A stretch of DNA of 64,000 nt, from the NCBI GenBank assembly GCA_020055645.1, contig CM034547.1, positions 806,001 through 870,000 on the forward strand. Reading direction: 5' to 3'. A program made the position numbers and the translations under genes. This stretch comes from Tomocerus qinae. Taxonomy: Eukaryota > Arthropoda > Collembola > Entomobryomorpha > Tomoceridae. Position 1 is the first letter of the stretch. Each line of letters starts with the position of its first letter. The notes under the pieces were generated by a model. It saw nothing but the letters and a program-made list of their open reading frames with translations. It was not told the DNA's origin and did not search any database. This document shows, one piece after another, positions 46,110 through 58,228 of this stretch.

Positions 46110-46990
46110 ATTGTGATTAGTTAAATACAGTTTGAAACATTTTATCGTAAAAATTGTCAAAATATAAGAGTTTGAAACATTTTAACGTGAAAATTGTCAA
46201 AATATAATGGAAATGGCTTCACTTCATTATAAATACACGTGTGGGATTCATCAGTGGTGAGTGCAGTTAACTATAATTATCACAAATCACTATTTAGGTA
46301 TTGTTTAAATCACAATACTACATTCAATTTGTATTGAAATCCAAAAAAATTATTAATCGGGTACAATTCTAATCGTAACACTCGATTCTTTCCAGCTTTA
46401 CAGTCACCTGGTGCGGAATTGATTGGGTTGTGATCAGTTTGAAACAATTTATTTTAAAAATTGTCAAAATATAATGGATACGTCCATCGTCATTTCATTA
46501 AAAATACACGTGTGGGATTCATCAGTGGTGAGTGCAGTTAACTGCAATTATCACAAATCACTATTTAGGTATTGTTTAAATCACAATACTACATTCAATT
46601 TGTATTGTAATCCAAAAAAATTATTAATCGGGTATAATCCTAATCGTAACACTCGATTCTTTCCAGCTTTACAGTCACCTGGTGCGGAATTGATTGGGTT
46701 GTGATTAGTTTGAAACATTTTATCGTAAAAATTGTCAAAATATAATGGAAATGGTCGTCCATCGTCACTCCATTATAAATACACGTGTGGGATTCATCAG
46801 TGGTGAGTGAAGTTAACTACAGTTGTCACAAATCATTATTTAGGTATTGTTTAAATCATAATACTATATTCAATTTGTATTGAAACCCAAAAATTATTAA
46901 TCGGGTATAAACCTAATCGTGATACTCGATTCTTTCCAGCTTTACAGTCACCTGGTGCGGAATTGATTGAGTTCTGCATGTTGACTCCAA
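46110..46990. repeat. About 273-bp tandem repeat, three copies plus a partial
   Basis: ACACGTGTGGGATTCATCAG occurs in three successive units, with GTGTGGG at about 46239, 46510 and 46785; CTTTCCAGCTTTACAGTCAC + CTGGTGCGGAATTGATTG ends each unit. A decayed further copy lies at 47100-47260. Small differences between units argue against an assembly duplicate. Confidence 0.9.
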
Positions 46991-47346
46991 ACTTGTATGA
47001 ATACTCTAATACCAATACCATTAACTCCCGCCCAGACTGTTGGACCAAAGACTCTCCTACTGTAACCCTAGATTTTAGATGGCGTAGTAAGTGGAATCTA
47101 CAAAATCAACAAGATATTACTATTTAGGTATTGTTTATGTCACGTTACTATATTGAATTTGTATTTCCAGCTGACTTGCCGAATGCATCCCTACTCATTA
47201 TTAAATGACATATTCCATTCTTTCCAGCTTTACAGTCTACTAGGAATTGATTGAGTTCTGCATGTTGACACATGGTGAAGAATTGAAGTTCACTATTTGG
47301 AATAAACATTTTATCGTGGAATCCAAAGTGATTTGAATGTTTCCAG

Positions 47347-47481
47347 GGCTCCGCCCTCAGGGGCAAGGTGACGACATGCTCCAGAAAACTGGTTTCCCCC
47401 AACCAAAGTAGTTGGAAAGAACTGGTTGGGGGAAACCAGTTTTCTGGAGCATGTCGTCACCTTGCCCCTGAGAGGCGTAGC
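47347..47481. mobile_element. Long hairpin (arms about 58 bp)
   Basis: Arms 47347-47404 and 47423-47481 are near-perfect reverse complements (CAGGGGCAAGGTGACGACAT, GCTCCAGAAAACTGGTTTCC, CCCAACCA) around an 18-base loop. Confidence 0.88.
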
Positions 47482-47567
47482 CATGGGACCAATCAAGGCA
47501 TCTTGGTGGAATCTAAAAAATCGACAAGATATCACTATTTAGCTTGGTGTTAATTGACTCCTGAAGG

Positions 47568-47972
47568 GTGGATATTCATGACTACCAGCAGTTTGATCTG
47601 GAACAGAAATGGGATTCCGGAATGGGACTAATTCAAAAGAAAGTCCCATATAAAATTTCAAACTATTTTATAGGACTTTCTCTACAGAACCCAGCTGATA
47701 CGGGCAGGGGAAGGGGGGAGGAAGGGGCGGGAATCTGTCTATTTGTCTTGATTCTAATGGTGGCTGAATACATGTGCTACCATATGCAAAAAGCAGATTT
47801 GAAACAAGTTATGTCGTTCCAAAATATGCGTGCATTTTATTATCGAAGGACAACCAGACCATCAGAATTTTTTTTAAATCTCCCGCTTCGATCCTGCGTA
47901 TACGCCTGTTGCCAACAGTTTATTTATATTTCACTGTACATACGACCACGCATGGAATCACTGTCTGTGTAA
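47568..47972 (+). other. 134-codon open frame, unassigned
   Basis: The longest plus frame here, with an overlapping second frame at 47774-48022. Composition and translation show no domain, signal or splice context that I recognise. It is flanked on both sides by repeats, so it is most likely a chance frame in old mobile DNA. Confidence 0.25.
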
Positions 47973-48297
47973 CAAAATCCGACTTTTGTGATAAAATCCG
48001 ACAATTTTACATAGACAAGTAGTTTGATGTAATTTTTGACAGCAATATAATGCCATGTTTATCCATTGCCTAAAAATATTGACAGTAAATCCTGTGAGTT
48101 AAGTTAATAAGTAGCGGCAGATGCTTTATAGGAATGACCAATCTGTCTGTCTGTCTGTAAGCACGATAACTTTCGAACGGAATGAGATAATCCGTTCAAC
48201 CATTTGTACGCTATCTAGAGGTCAAAAGACACATCGAGATCGTGAATGGGCAAAATCGGCCACACCCCCTGACCAGGGGTGGGGTTAAAAAATAAAA

Positions 48298-50181
48298 ACC
48301 TACAGTAAGCCGTAACAGAAGCTCGCCTGAGTAAAGGGGACGTGTGCACATTTTTGGTATATCAATACAGGAAATAAATTGATTTTGATTATTAAAGTGA
48401 ACACTAATCCGAATTAAATATAATTCATAATTCACAATAAAAATAAATAATTGATTCATATTGAGTATTAAAATCAACAGAATATCAAAATCAATTTTGA
48501 TTTATATTGATTATCAAAATCAACAGAAAATCAAAATCGATATATATTTATATTGATTATCAAAATCAACAGAAAATCAAAATTAATAATTATTGAACAT
48601 TACAATTAACAGAAAATCAAAATTGATTAATATTGGCTACTGAAATTCAACAGAAAATCAAAAATATATCAATATTGAATGTCAAAATCAGCAGAAAATA
48701 AAAAAAAATAGATCAATATTGAGTACCAAAATAAAAAAAATCAAAAATAGATCAATATTGAGTACCAAAATAAAAGACCTACAGCAAGCCGTAACAGAAG
48801 CTCGCCTGAGTAAAGGTTACCATGTACGCATTTTGGTAGACGAATAGTAATCACCCGTTGTAACACAAAACCGAACGTACAGATTTTGATCAAACTTTCA
48901 GAATCGAGTGTTTATATATGTAGCTACAACATATTAAAAATTCAGACATTGATATTATAAGGGTATATCAAAACTGACGTCATCTTTAACTAATACAATT
49001 ATAACGCAACCAAAGCAAAGTTGTATTATTTGAAAAACCAACCGAAAATAAAAATTGATTAATTTTGACTATGAAAATCAATATAAATTCAAACTAAATT
49101 TGGTAGAAGCGGAGTGAAAGATTTTATAGGAAACACAATTGAACTTTTTAATGCCCATTTTTCACTTTGACTATCAAAATGAAGACAAAGTGAGCGCTCG
49201 GCATCTCAGATCGACCAGATCAGAGATCAGATCAGACCGATTTGCCCCAAAATCAATAGGGATTCAAAATTGAACAATGTTGACTATGAAAATCTAAAGA
49301 GAATCAAAATCGGTCAATATTAATAATGAAAATCAATAGAAATTGGAATAATGCAAGTTTGACTATAAAATTGAATATAAATGCGAAATAGATTTATTTC
49401 CGTCCTCTTATAGTTACTTTCCGGTTTTATTTGCTTTACTATAAAATCTTAAATTTGGTAGAAGCGGAGTGAAATATTTCATACTATCCCGCTAACAATT
49501 TATAGGAAACGCAATTGAACTTTTTAATGCCCATTTTTCACTTTGACTATCAAAATGAAGACAGAGTGAGCGCTCGGCATCTCAGCAACCAATGGACCGA
49601 TTTGCCCCAAAATCAATAGGGATTAAAAATTGAATAATTTTGACTATAAAAATCAACATAAAATCAAAATTGAACAATGTTGACTATGAAAATCTAAAGA
49701 GAATCAAAATCGGTCAATATTAATAATGAAAATCAATAGAAATTGGAATAATGCAAGTTTGACTATAAAATTGAATATAAATGCGAAATAAATTTATTTC
49801 CGTCCTCTTATAGTTACTTTCCGGTTTTATTTGCTTTACTATAAAATCTTAAATTTGGTAGAAGCGGAGTGAAATATTTCATACTATCCCGCTAACAATT
49901 TATAGGAAACGCAATTGAACTTTTTAATGCCCATTTTTCACTTTGACTATCAAAATGAAGACAAAGTGAGCGCGCGGTATCTCGGCAACCAATAGGCCAA
50001 TTAGCCCCAAAATCAATAGGGATCGTCAGTGGTCCCTAGGCATTGTTTCTGCCTAGTTTGGTCAATATCCGTCTTTGCGTTCGAAAGTTATAATGGGTAC
50101 GGACGGACGGACGGACGGACGGACGGACGTACGGACGGACAGACTGTGCGATTCTATAAGCTGCCTTATTCAGGCGAGCTA
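48298..50181 (+). mobile_element. AGCTCGCC-end element with minisatellite (copy B)
   Basis: The head CAGAAGCTCGCCTGAGTAAA occurs at about 48316 and again at about 48797. A conserved block with GGTAGAAGCGGAGTGAAA is repeated at 49102, 49457 and 49857. The tail has GCGTTCGAAAGTTATAATGG, a GGAC tetranucleotide run (50100-50135), GTGCGATTCTATAAGCTGCC and CAGGCGAGCT. The ends AGCTCGCCTGAGTAAAGG and AGCTCGCCTGAATAAGG are terminal inverted repeats of one another. Confidence 0.82.
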
Positions 50182-51046
50182 AAAATCAAAAATAGATCAA
50201 TATTGAGTACCAAAATAAACAAAAATCCCAAATTGATTAATATTGAGTATCAAAATCAACAGAAAATCAAAATAAATTAATATTGAGTATTAAAATCAAC
50301 AGAAAATCAAAATAGATTAATTTTGAGTATAAAATCAACAGAAAATCAAAATAAATTAATATTGAGTATTAAAATCAACAGAAAATCAAAATAGATTAAT
50401 ATTGAGTATAAAATCAACAGAAAATCAAAATAGATTAATGTTGACTATTTAAATCAACAGAAAAACAAAATAGATGGACATTGACTATTAAAATAAACAA
50501 AAAATCAAAATTGACTAATATTGAGTATCAAAATAAACAAAAAATCAAAGTTGATTAATATTGAGTATCAAAATTAAAATACAATCAAAACCGGTTAATA
50601 TTGACTTTTATAATGAAAAGCAATTCGAAAAATGTAAATTTGACTACCAATTTGCATATAAATGCGAAATAGATTTATTTCCGTCCTATAAACCGGTATT
50701 TTCCGGTTTTATTTACTTTATTATTAAATCTTAGATTTGGTCGAAGCGACATTTAATATTTTGTACTATTTCGCTAACTATCCATAGGAAGCACAATTGA
50801 ACTTTTAATGTCCATTTAATGCCACATTTTCATTTTGACTATCAAAATGAAGACAAGTGAGCACGCGGCATCTCAGCAACCTATAGACCGATTTGAACGA
50901 AAATGAATAGGGTTCGTCACTGGTCCGTAGGCACTGTTTTTGCTAAGTTTGGTTAACTTCCGTCGTTGCGTTCGAAAGTTACAGTATTGACGAACGGACG
51001 GACGGACTGTGCGGTTCTATAAGCTCGCTTCCTCAGGCGAGCTAAA
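50182..51046 (+). mobile_element. AGCTCGCC-end element, copy C (head missing)
   Basis: Starts directly in 40-bp minisatellite units, then the conserved ATGCCACATTTTCATTTTGA region and a tail ending GTTCTATAAGCTCGCTTCCT + CAGGCGAGCT. Confidence 0.75.
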
Positions 51047-51535
51047 AATAGAAAATCAAAGTAGATAAACGTTGATTATGAAAATCGACAGAAAATAAAA
51101 AAGTTAAAGTTGACTATCAAAATCAACAGAAACCAAAATTGATTAATGTTGACTATGAAAATCGACAGAAAATAAAAAAAGTTAAAGTTGACCATCAAAA
51201 TCAACAGAAACCCAAAATTGATTAATGTTGACTATGAAAATCAACAGAAAATCAAAATCAATCAAAATCGATTAATGTTGTTTATCAAAATCAACAGAAA
51301 ATCAAAATCGATTAATGTTGACTATGAAAATCAACAGAAAATCAAAATCAATCAAAATCGATTAATGTTGTTTATCAAAATCAACAGAAAATCAAAATCG
51401 ATTAATGTTGACTATCAAAATCAACAGAAAATCAAAATCAATTAATGTTGACTATCAAAATCAACAGAAAATCAAAATCGATTAATGTTGACTATCAAAA
51501 TGTAAATATAAATATACTATCCTTATTGAGGCGAG
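51047..51535 (+). repeat. 40-bp minisatellite array (copy D)
   Basis: Near-exact units of AATCAACAGAAAATCAAAAT + CGATTAATGTTGACTATCAA, 40 bp apart, with a variant 60-bp step; closes with TTATTGAGGCGAGCT. The plus frame at 51188-51445 is a read-through of the repeat. Confidence 0.9.
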
Positions 51536-52368
51536 CTAAAACGTCTGTGTACAATAATGGATTAATATTGTCTACCAAATGAAATCGTATCGCTTGGTTA
51601 AACAAAATCACATTTAAATTTTCAATTTAATCTTTTGCACCCTCGTTTTTCGATAGGTGGAAGCAGTTTTAACAAACAAAAAAATCGCATTATTGTTCTT
51701 ACTATTGAAAAAAATCTAATTTAGAAACACTCAAATGTTTTTATTACCATTTTTAATTTCCACTAACAGGATCAGTTTTAAGTAGAAACCTTTATTGCGA
51801 CTATAAAATTACTTTTTAAAAGCAAGCAGAATAAAATGGAAAATTTGTAGGTTGAATATGTTAACCAATAATTTGACAATTAATACTCTATTAATACTTG
51901 TTATTTAAGAGCAGAAATTCATGTTTGACAAGCATAAGATTTATTTTAGTCTGTGTTTTACAACCATTACAAATATTTCAACAAGTTTTCAAGAAAAGCG
52001 GCATTATGGCAATCAACAGTAACACCGAAGATTAAATCATATATTTTTTCGGCTGTTATTTGCGAACCGTAGGACATATTTTGTCAACATTCAATAGGGA
52101 TCGTCACAAGCCCATAGACGACGTTTTTGCCAGGTTTGGTCAAATTCCGTCAATTCCTTCGGAAGTAATCGTGGGGACGAACTTGGTGTAGTTTCATCGC
52201 GCGGACGAACAGACTGTGCGATTCTATATAGCTCGTCAGGCGAGCTAAAAATTGACGTAACTTCTGTTCTATGCTTCGTAGTCAAAGTCGTAATACCTCG
52301 TTTGACATACTTTTTTGCGTCCATTTGTACATTATTACATGTTTATTAGTTATATTATAAAACCAAAA
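51536..52368 (+). mobile_element. Remnant ending in an AGCTCGCC tail (copy E)
   Basis: AT-rich sequence with no gene, then a tail at 52094-52246: ATAGGGATCGTCACAAGCCC, GAACAGACTGTGCGATTCTA and TAGCTCGTCAGGCGAGCT. Confidence 0.65.
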
Positions 52369-53049
52369 CCTACAGCAAGCCGTAACAGAAGCTCGCCTGA
52401 GTAAAGGTTACCGTGTACACATTTTGGTAGACGAAAAGTCGCACGTAACACAAAACCGAACGTACGGATTTTGATCAAGCTTTCAGAATTGAGTCTTTAT
52501 ATATGTAGCTACGACGTATTAAAAATTCAGACATTGATATTATAAGGAAACGAAACTATATCATTTGAAAAATCAACAGAAAATCAAAATAGATAATTGT
52601 TGACTATGAAAATCAACAGAAAATCAAAATTGATTAATGTTGAATATCAAAATCAACAGAAAATCAAATTTGATTAATCTTTACTATCAAAATCAATAGA
52701 AAATCAAAATCGATGAATCATAAATTCAAAATAAATTTGGTAGAAGCGGAGTGAAATATTTTATACCATCATTCTAACAATTTATAGGAAACGCAATTTA
52801 ACTTTTTAATGCCCATTTTTCACTTTGACTATCAAAATGAAGACAAAGTGAGCGCACGGCATCTCAGTAACCAATGGACCGATTTGCCCGAAAATCAATA
52901 GAGGTCGTCACCAGTCCATAGGTATGGTTTTTGCCAAGTTTAATTTATATCCGTCATTGCATTCGAAAGTTATCGTGGGGACGGACGGACGGACGGACGT
53001 ACGGACAGACTGTGCGATTCTATAAGCTGCCTTATTCAGGCGAGCTAAA
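52369..53049 (+). mobile_element. AGCTCGCC-end element, copy F (short, complete)
   Basis: The head ACAGCAAGCCGTAACAGAAG + CTCGCCTGAGTAAAGG, three to four minisatellite units, the GGTAGAAGCGGAGTGAAA block and the tail GCGATTCTATAAGCTGCCTT + ATTCAGGCGAGCT are all present within 681 bp, so this copy best shows the layout of the family. Confidence 0.85.
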
Positions 53050-54660
53050 AACCAGCATCAGCGAATTGAAAATACTTTATGCAAATTATGCTTTTATCTA
53101 GTACCTACTACAGCATAATATTATTTTGGTTTATAGTTTCAGTATCAACATTTTTAGCTACAAATCGTTTTTTGCTTCTTCGACGTACCATGTACCTGCA
53201 ATATCTTGCAACAAGCACGTATAGAAAACTGTTTCGGGGAGGGCTAACATATCATATAGCTATCTTTTTTTTTTACTATTTTGAGAAAAAACTCCTTTTT
53301 TCTTGGATTTCGGGGGGAGGGGGCTTCAGCCCATAAAGCACATCACTCAATATGTCCTTGTCCTGCTATTAGTATCCACACATGGAAGTTTCTGGCTGGA
53401 TTCAATTTCTTTCAGCTCATTAAATTATTTTTGAGGGTGTGGCCCGACTCGCTCAACTAGCATGTGTGTTGCTATTTTAGTTATTTTGATGATTTAATGG
53501 AGCCACTATATGTGTTTACAGTAGTAAATGTAATTATAAATACGAATTTCAGGAATGCCGAGAGAGTAATATATTACTAAAGTTATTGCGAATATTCGCG
53601 AATGTATAACCATTATATAACCTTTATTATTAATACTATAGCTAGTAATTTAACCAAATTCATTTATTGTAACCTCAATATTACGTGATGTATAATGTAT
53701 ACATTACGATACTACATAATATTATGACAGATGTGCAGCAATCAGCAATTAGAGAAGATTATAATTAGGAGACACTCCTCCAAAGAATATTCGTTGGACG
53801 GGTGAGTGAATGATTAGTCGATTATTGTTGGTGGATGTGTTCCGCCAGGGAGATTCTCATTCGTTGGTGAAAATTGGCTTTAAAAGTGCAAGGTAAGCAA
53901 CAATCATGATTATTATGATCCATCGGCAAAACCGACCAAACGAAAATCAATTAGATTCAATTAGACAAATCACGATTTACATTTCATCGTAGTACGATTA
54001 CCGTTCCTCTCAATGCGCTAAAATGGCAATTTTGAATTTTAGAATCAAATTAAATGATAATCTTCCGGATGTACGGCATCATCTTTATGTTATGCTTTGC
54101 TCTATCATCAATTACATCCCAATTACACATTATTATCTGCTACATGGCATACTTACTTAATATAAATTACTCGTAGTAAGACGCAGACGGTTGTCAAAGA
54201 CAAAAAACTAGTTTTTCCAATCTGCCTATTCATGCAATCTTTATTCCAACTCTAGTGTTCTTTTAAGTACTGGGTTTCGTCAGCCCTTAAAAATTTTCAT
54301 AGAATTTTTACACTGACGTCCTCTTCAGAAACAAAAACTCCATAATACATTCGTTCTTACTTATTAGTCTTTCACGTCCACGTCACAAGCAATGCTTTTC
54401 GACCCATTTTTCCTTTATCCGACCCGATTGCCCGGATAGGATTACTTTTTAAAATAAAAAAGTTGGAAGGAGAAATGAAAAAATGAGGAAGGTATGTTAA
54501 TTTGGTCTAGCAAGATAGCGACTAGTTGTAAAACTCTACCCTGAAAATCGGGGAAATGAAAAATAGGTTGAAAAGTAACGTAAGAGAAGATGGATAAAAT
54601 GAGAAGTATACATATGACGGTTTAAGGAGGCGCGGCACATTCTGGCGCGTACAAGGCGTA
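53050..54660. other. Stretch without recognisable genes
   Basis: AT-rich. Candidate plus-strand donors at 53810 (GACGG|GTGAGT) and 53892 (CAAG|GTAAGC) could mark untranslated exons, but nothing coding was recognised. Confidence 0.4.
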
Positions 54661-54805
54661 CATGTATTAAAACCTACAGCAAGCCGTAACAGAAGCTCAC
54701 CTGAGTAAAGGGGACCGCCCGTGTGCACATTTTTGGTATATCAATTTTGGAAATGATTATGATTTTGATTAATAAAGTGAACACTAATTCAAATTAGATT
54801 AGGTT
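54661..54805 (+). mobile_element. AGCTCGCC-end element, head fragment (copy G)
   Basis: CCTACAGCAAGCCGTAACAG followed by AAGCTCACCTGAGTAAAGGG and CACATTTTTGGTATATCAAT, then breaks off into the TGAGT-rich element. Confidence 0.75.
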
Positions 54806-54817
54806 AGTTCAGAGATG

Positions 54818-55172
54818 GGACAACTCAACTCAAAAGTGAGTTGAGTAGTGAGTAGGGAAAGAGATCTCACTTTTTTAGCCCTAAAATGTGATTTGAGTTG
54901 AGGTGAGTGGTTGAACGACATATCCTAAAAGTGAGGTGAGTTGAGTTGAGTCAGCTACTGCCTCAAGGCAGAAAATGAGTCGAGTTGAGCTGAGTCGGCC
55001 AACTGACTCAAGGAGAAGTGAGTTGAGTTGAGTCGGGCTTTCAGTAGAGATAAGAAGTGAGTTGAGTTGAGTTGAGTCGGGCTTTCAGTAGAGATAAGAA
55101 GTGAGTTGAGTTGAGTTGAGTCGGGCTTTCAGTAGATGTAAGAAGTGAGCTGAGTTGAGTTGAGTAGTCAAC
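54818..55172 (+). repeat. TGAGT-rich element with 44-bp tandem repeat
   Basis: Dense GAGTTGAGTTGAGTCGGGCT words. The block GTCGGGCTTTCAGTAGAGAT recurs at 55032, 55076 and 55120, a 44-bp period. It starts CAGAGATGGGACAACTCAAC, resembling the CAGTGATGGGCAAG end of the hAT element at 43840, so it may be a decayed hAT MITE. Confidence 0.75.
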
Positions 55173-55189
55173 TGTTCTACCAATCAAAT

Positions 55190-55606
55190 ATATATATATA
55201 TATATTCTATATATATTTATATATATATTCTATCTATATATTTATTTATATATATATTCTATCTATATATATTTTTATATATATTCTATCTATATATATT
55301 TTTATATATATTCTATATATATTTTTATATATATTCTCTATATATTTATATATATATTCTATCTATATATTTATTTATATATTCTATCTATATATTTATT
55401 TATATATTCTATCTATATATTTATTTATATATTCTATCTATATATTTATTTATATATTCTATCTATATATTTATTTATATATTCTATCTATATATTTATT
55501 TATGTATATATTCTATCTATATATTTATTTATATATTCTATCTATATATTTATTTATGTATATATTCTATCTATATATTTATTTATATATATATTCTATC
55601 TATATA
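55190..55606 (+). repeat. 25-bp AT satellite
   Basis: ATTCTATCTATATATTTATT + TATAT repeats with slightly variable length. The 178-codon plus frame 55160-55696 (Tyr/Ile-rich) is a by-product. Confidence 0.9.
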
Positions 55607-56216
55607 TATTGTAGCTCGCCTGAACATGCAGCTTATAGAATCGCACAGTCCGTCCGTCCGTTCGTCCGTTTACACGATAACTTTTTAAGACATTGATGGA
55701 TTTCAACTAAACTTGGCAAAAACATTGCCTATGGGCCTGTGACAAAGCCTATTGAAAATGGGCCACATTGGTCCATAGGTTGCTGAGATGCCGTGTGGTC
55801 ACTTAGTCTTTATTTTGATAGTCAAAATGAAAATTTGGCATTAAATGAATTTATTGTCAATATTATTCTATTTTGTTTTCTGTTGATTATTTAGTCAATA
55901 TTAATCTATTTTGATTTTCTGTTGATTTTTATAGTCAATATTAATATATTTTGATTTTCTGTTGATTTTTAGAGTCAATATTAATCTATTCTGATTTTCT
56001 GTTGATTTTTAGAGTCAATATTAATCTATTCTGATTTTCTGTCGATTTTCATAGTCAATATTAATCAATATTGATTGTCTGTTGATGTTGAAGATTTTTT
56101 CAATAATTGTAAATATTGATCAAAATTATATTTTACTAATCAAAATAAATCTGTGTCTATTATCATTGAACCAAAAAATGTATACACGGCCCCCTTCACT
56201 CAGGCGAGCTTTCTGT
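55607..56216 (-). mobile_element. AGCTCGCC-end element, copy H (inverted)
   Basis: On the minus strand: head AGCTCGCCTGAGTGAAGGGG near 56216, then minisatellite units (AATCGACAGAAAATCAGAAT, ATTAATATTGACTCTAAAAA), the conserved CTCAGCAACC block and the tail GCACAGTC/GACTGTGCGATTCTATAA near 55640, ending at CAGGCGAGCT (55610). Confidence 0.82.
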
Positions 56217-56349
56217 TACTGTTACGATATAACATAGAAGGGACATGCCCTATCTGCCTGTGTTAATTGTGTAATAAGCTTTTCCATTATGTACCTTAAT
56301 TTATCCTTGTTGAAGGCATTTTATATTCATTGGTCGGTTGCAAAGTAGG

Positions 56350-56423
56350 GCCCCGAGACGCGGGAATATGAATATCTGCAATGCCTAAGCATAACAAATA
56401 TTCATATTCCCGCGTCTCGGGGC
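56350..56423. repeat. GCCCCGAGACGCGGG hairpin repeat, copy 3
   Basis: Same stem-loop as at 17557 and 32219. The flanking match runs from about 56275 (GCTTTTCCATTATGTACCTT) to about 56535 (TCTATCCTTTATTATCTCTA). Confidence 0.88.
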
Positions 56424-56714
56424 TATACCTTGACCTTGCGGTTATTTCTTTTAAGGATAAAATAAGGTGTCTCATGAATCGAACAATAAAATTATGTGCT
56501 GGGGCTGGGTGTCTTCTCTATCCTTTATTATCTCTATTGCTTATTCGGGACTGATGCTAGACCTAAGGTATACTCAGTATATACTGACTGATATTGTGTC
56601 GCTGGTGGGTAGGGTATTACCACTAGTGTTACAAACTATTTTGATGCTAGACGGTAGTTTAAAGATTTTAAGTTGAGGATGAATGGTGAGTTATTAAAAA
56701 TATTGAAGTAGTAC

Positions 56715-56971
56715 CTGTGGCCATAATTTTGATGGAAGACTTTGTGGTTGGTGGAAGGGGATATCCGAAGGGGGGCCCCTTAGCTGAAATTGTTTATCTT
56801 CGTTTAAAGTGGGGTGGAGAATGATGTTGGCGTGAAGGTCATCTATCTGGGGGTTTAGTTTGTTTGCCTCCGTGCTGAGAAGTAGAAGGATTTCTGAATC
56901 TGACGCAATTGGCGATACCGCCTCTTTCGAGTTGCTATTTTCAATTGATGGACCCATTTCCCGCGAACACT
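56715..56971 (-). CDS. Candidate internal exon, unassigned
   Basis: A 257-nt stretch on the minus strand with acceptor ACTTTTTTTGTGGACAG and donor CCACAG|GTACTA, open in one frame (85 codons; phase 1 in, phase 0 out). The translation is of ordinary composition (EMGPSIENSNSKEAVSPIAS, LLLLSTEANKLNPQIDDLHA, LRGPPSDIPFHQPQ), polar and low in repeats, unlike the surrounding satellite-derived frames. I do not recognise a family; it could be a linker exon of a larger protein or a chance frame. Confidence 0.35.
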
Positions 56972-57665
56972 CTGTCCACAAAAAAAGTGTTATGAACATG
57001 TTGATGCCAACATTATTGGTAGTAAATTAAGAGTATGGTTAATTTGGTTACTACTAATGGCCTGGACAATTCGTCATATTCATTTTAACTTTTTTGGAAA
57101 ACTATTCTTCTCAGAGAATACTGATCATAGAATAACAATTAAGATTGGTCTCTCAAAACGCAGAAGAGGTTTACAAAAGTACGAAGAAAAACTTGTAACT
57201 CCTAATGTTTATACCTCTGTTTGCGAGTTATCAATGTTTTTGTAGAAAAATTGTAAAATTGTATCTTGCAACCAGAGTTAAATTTTTCTAACACACTGTA
57301 CATGCTAGTTAGTATGTAACGATGATAAAATAATCGTTGGCCTCAAGGCTCTCTCGACGATGCGTAGAACAGAGATAACACGTCCCCCGTGGGGAATAAA
57401 AAGTTTAAATTTTTTCAAAACATGTACCACATATTTTCTGAGGGCTCATTGTGAGCCTTTTTCCCAAAAAGTCCCCCAATTTTTCAAAATTAAATAGGTT
57501 TTGGAGTAGGAGAAATACATGTAAATATAATGCATGTATCATAAAACAAGAAAGTCCAATATCAGTGAATATTGGCTTATTTCTAAAATTAAACATTGTT
57601 AATATACCTGACCATTTTGAAATTCAGCATTAGTACTGGGGTCCTAGTAATATAAATACCTCACA

Positions 57666-58228
57666 CTTAAAAAAATAGAGTATATTCAGCACAATCTTGT
57701 ATTATATATACTCAACCTTTGAGTTAAAAACAACCCTCGCTAACTAGAGCGCATTTTTTACACAATGGGGTTGTTTAAAGTTTCCACTCAACACTTTAAG
57801 TAAAGTTTACCCAAAGTTGAGTAAAACAATCACTCGATAGTTGATTAAAATTTAATCAACAAAAGTAAAACTTTAATCAACTCTTGTACCTTTGTTACTC
57901 AACTGTTATCATCTATAGTGTTTTTGCAAGCAGGTAGGTACTAATCGATCCAATGCTCCATCACTTATCAGTGCTAGTCTCCCTAACCACTACACTACCA
58001 ATGCACTGGTGGTATACCCCTATATAAATAACATCACGAGGGAGCCCAACAATTGTGCAAACTGTTATCAACTGTTGATTTTAGAACATGTTTGCACTAT
58101 TTTAGGTAAACTTTGATTTGTTCAACCTTATTAGGTAAAAAATAATACCCAGTTGTGGCAAAAACTCGAAACCTTGAGTGAGATTGATTTTCCACAACTG
58201 GTTGTTACCAACATTTTTTTGCGTGTAA
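57666..58228. mobile_element. MITE with ACACTTAAAAAAAT ends (about 560 bp)
   Basis: The left end CACACTTAAAAAAATAG is mirrored by ATTTTTTTGCGTGT on the right. The interior has TTGAGTAAAA and GTTGATTAAA words and a tRNA-like block at 57929-58013 (minus). Confidence 0.6.
57929..58013 (-). repeat. tRNA-like (SINE-type) block inside a MITE
   Basis: The minus strand reads GGTAGTGTAGTGGTTAGGGA, which fits the RNA polymerase III A box (TAGTGTAGTGG), and about 45 bases later GGATCGATTAG, a poor B box. No cloverleaf or CCA end could be confirmed, so it is not called a tRNA gene. Confidence 0.3.

Noticed and set aside
50100..50135. GGAC tetranucleotide run as a possible CRISPR-like or coding repeat
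   Set aside because: A simple microsatellite inside the tail of a repeat element. No spacer structure; the DNA is eukaryotic.
51188..51445. 85-codon Lys/Asn/Ile-rich plus frame
   Set aside because: A direct translation of the 40-bp minisatellite.
55160..55696. 178-codon Tyr/Ile-rich plus frame
   Set aside because: A read-through of the 25-bp AT satellite and the tail of an inverted element.
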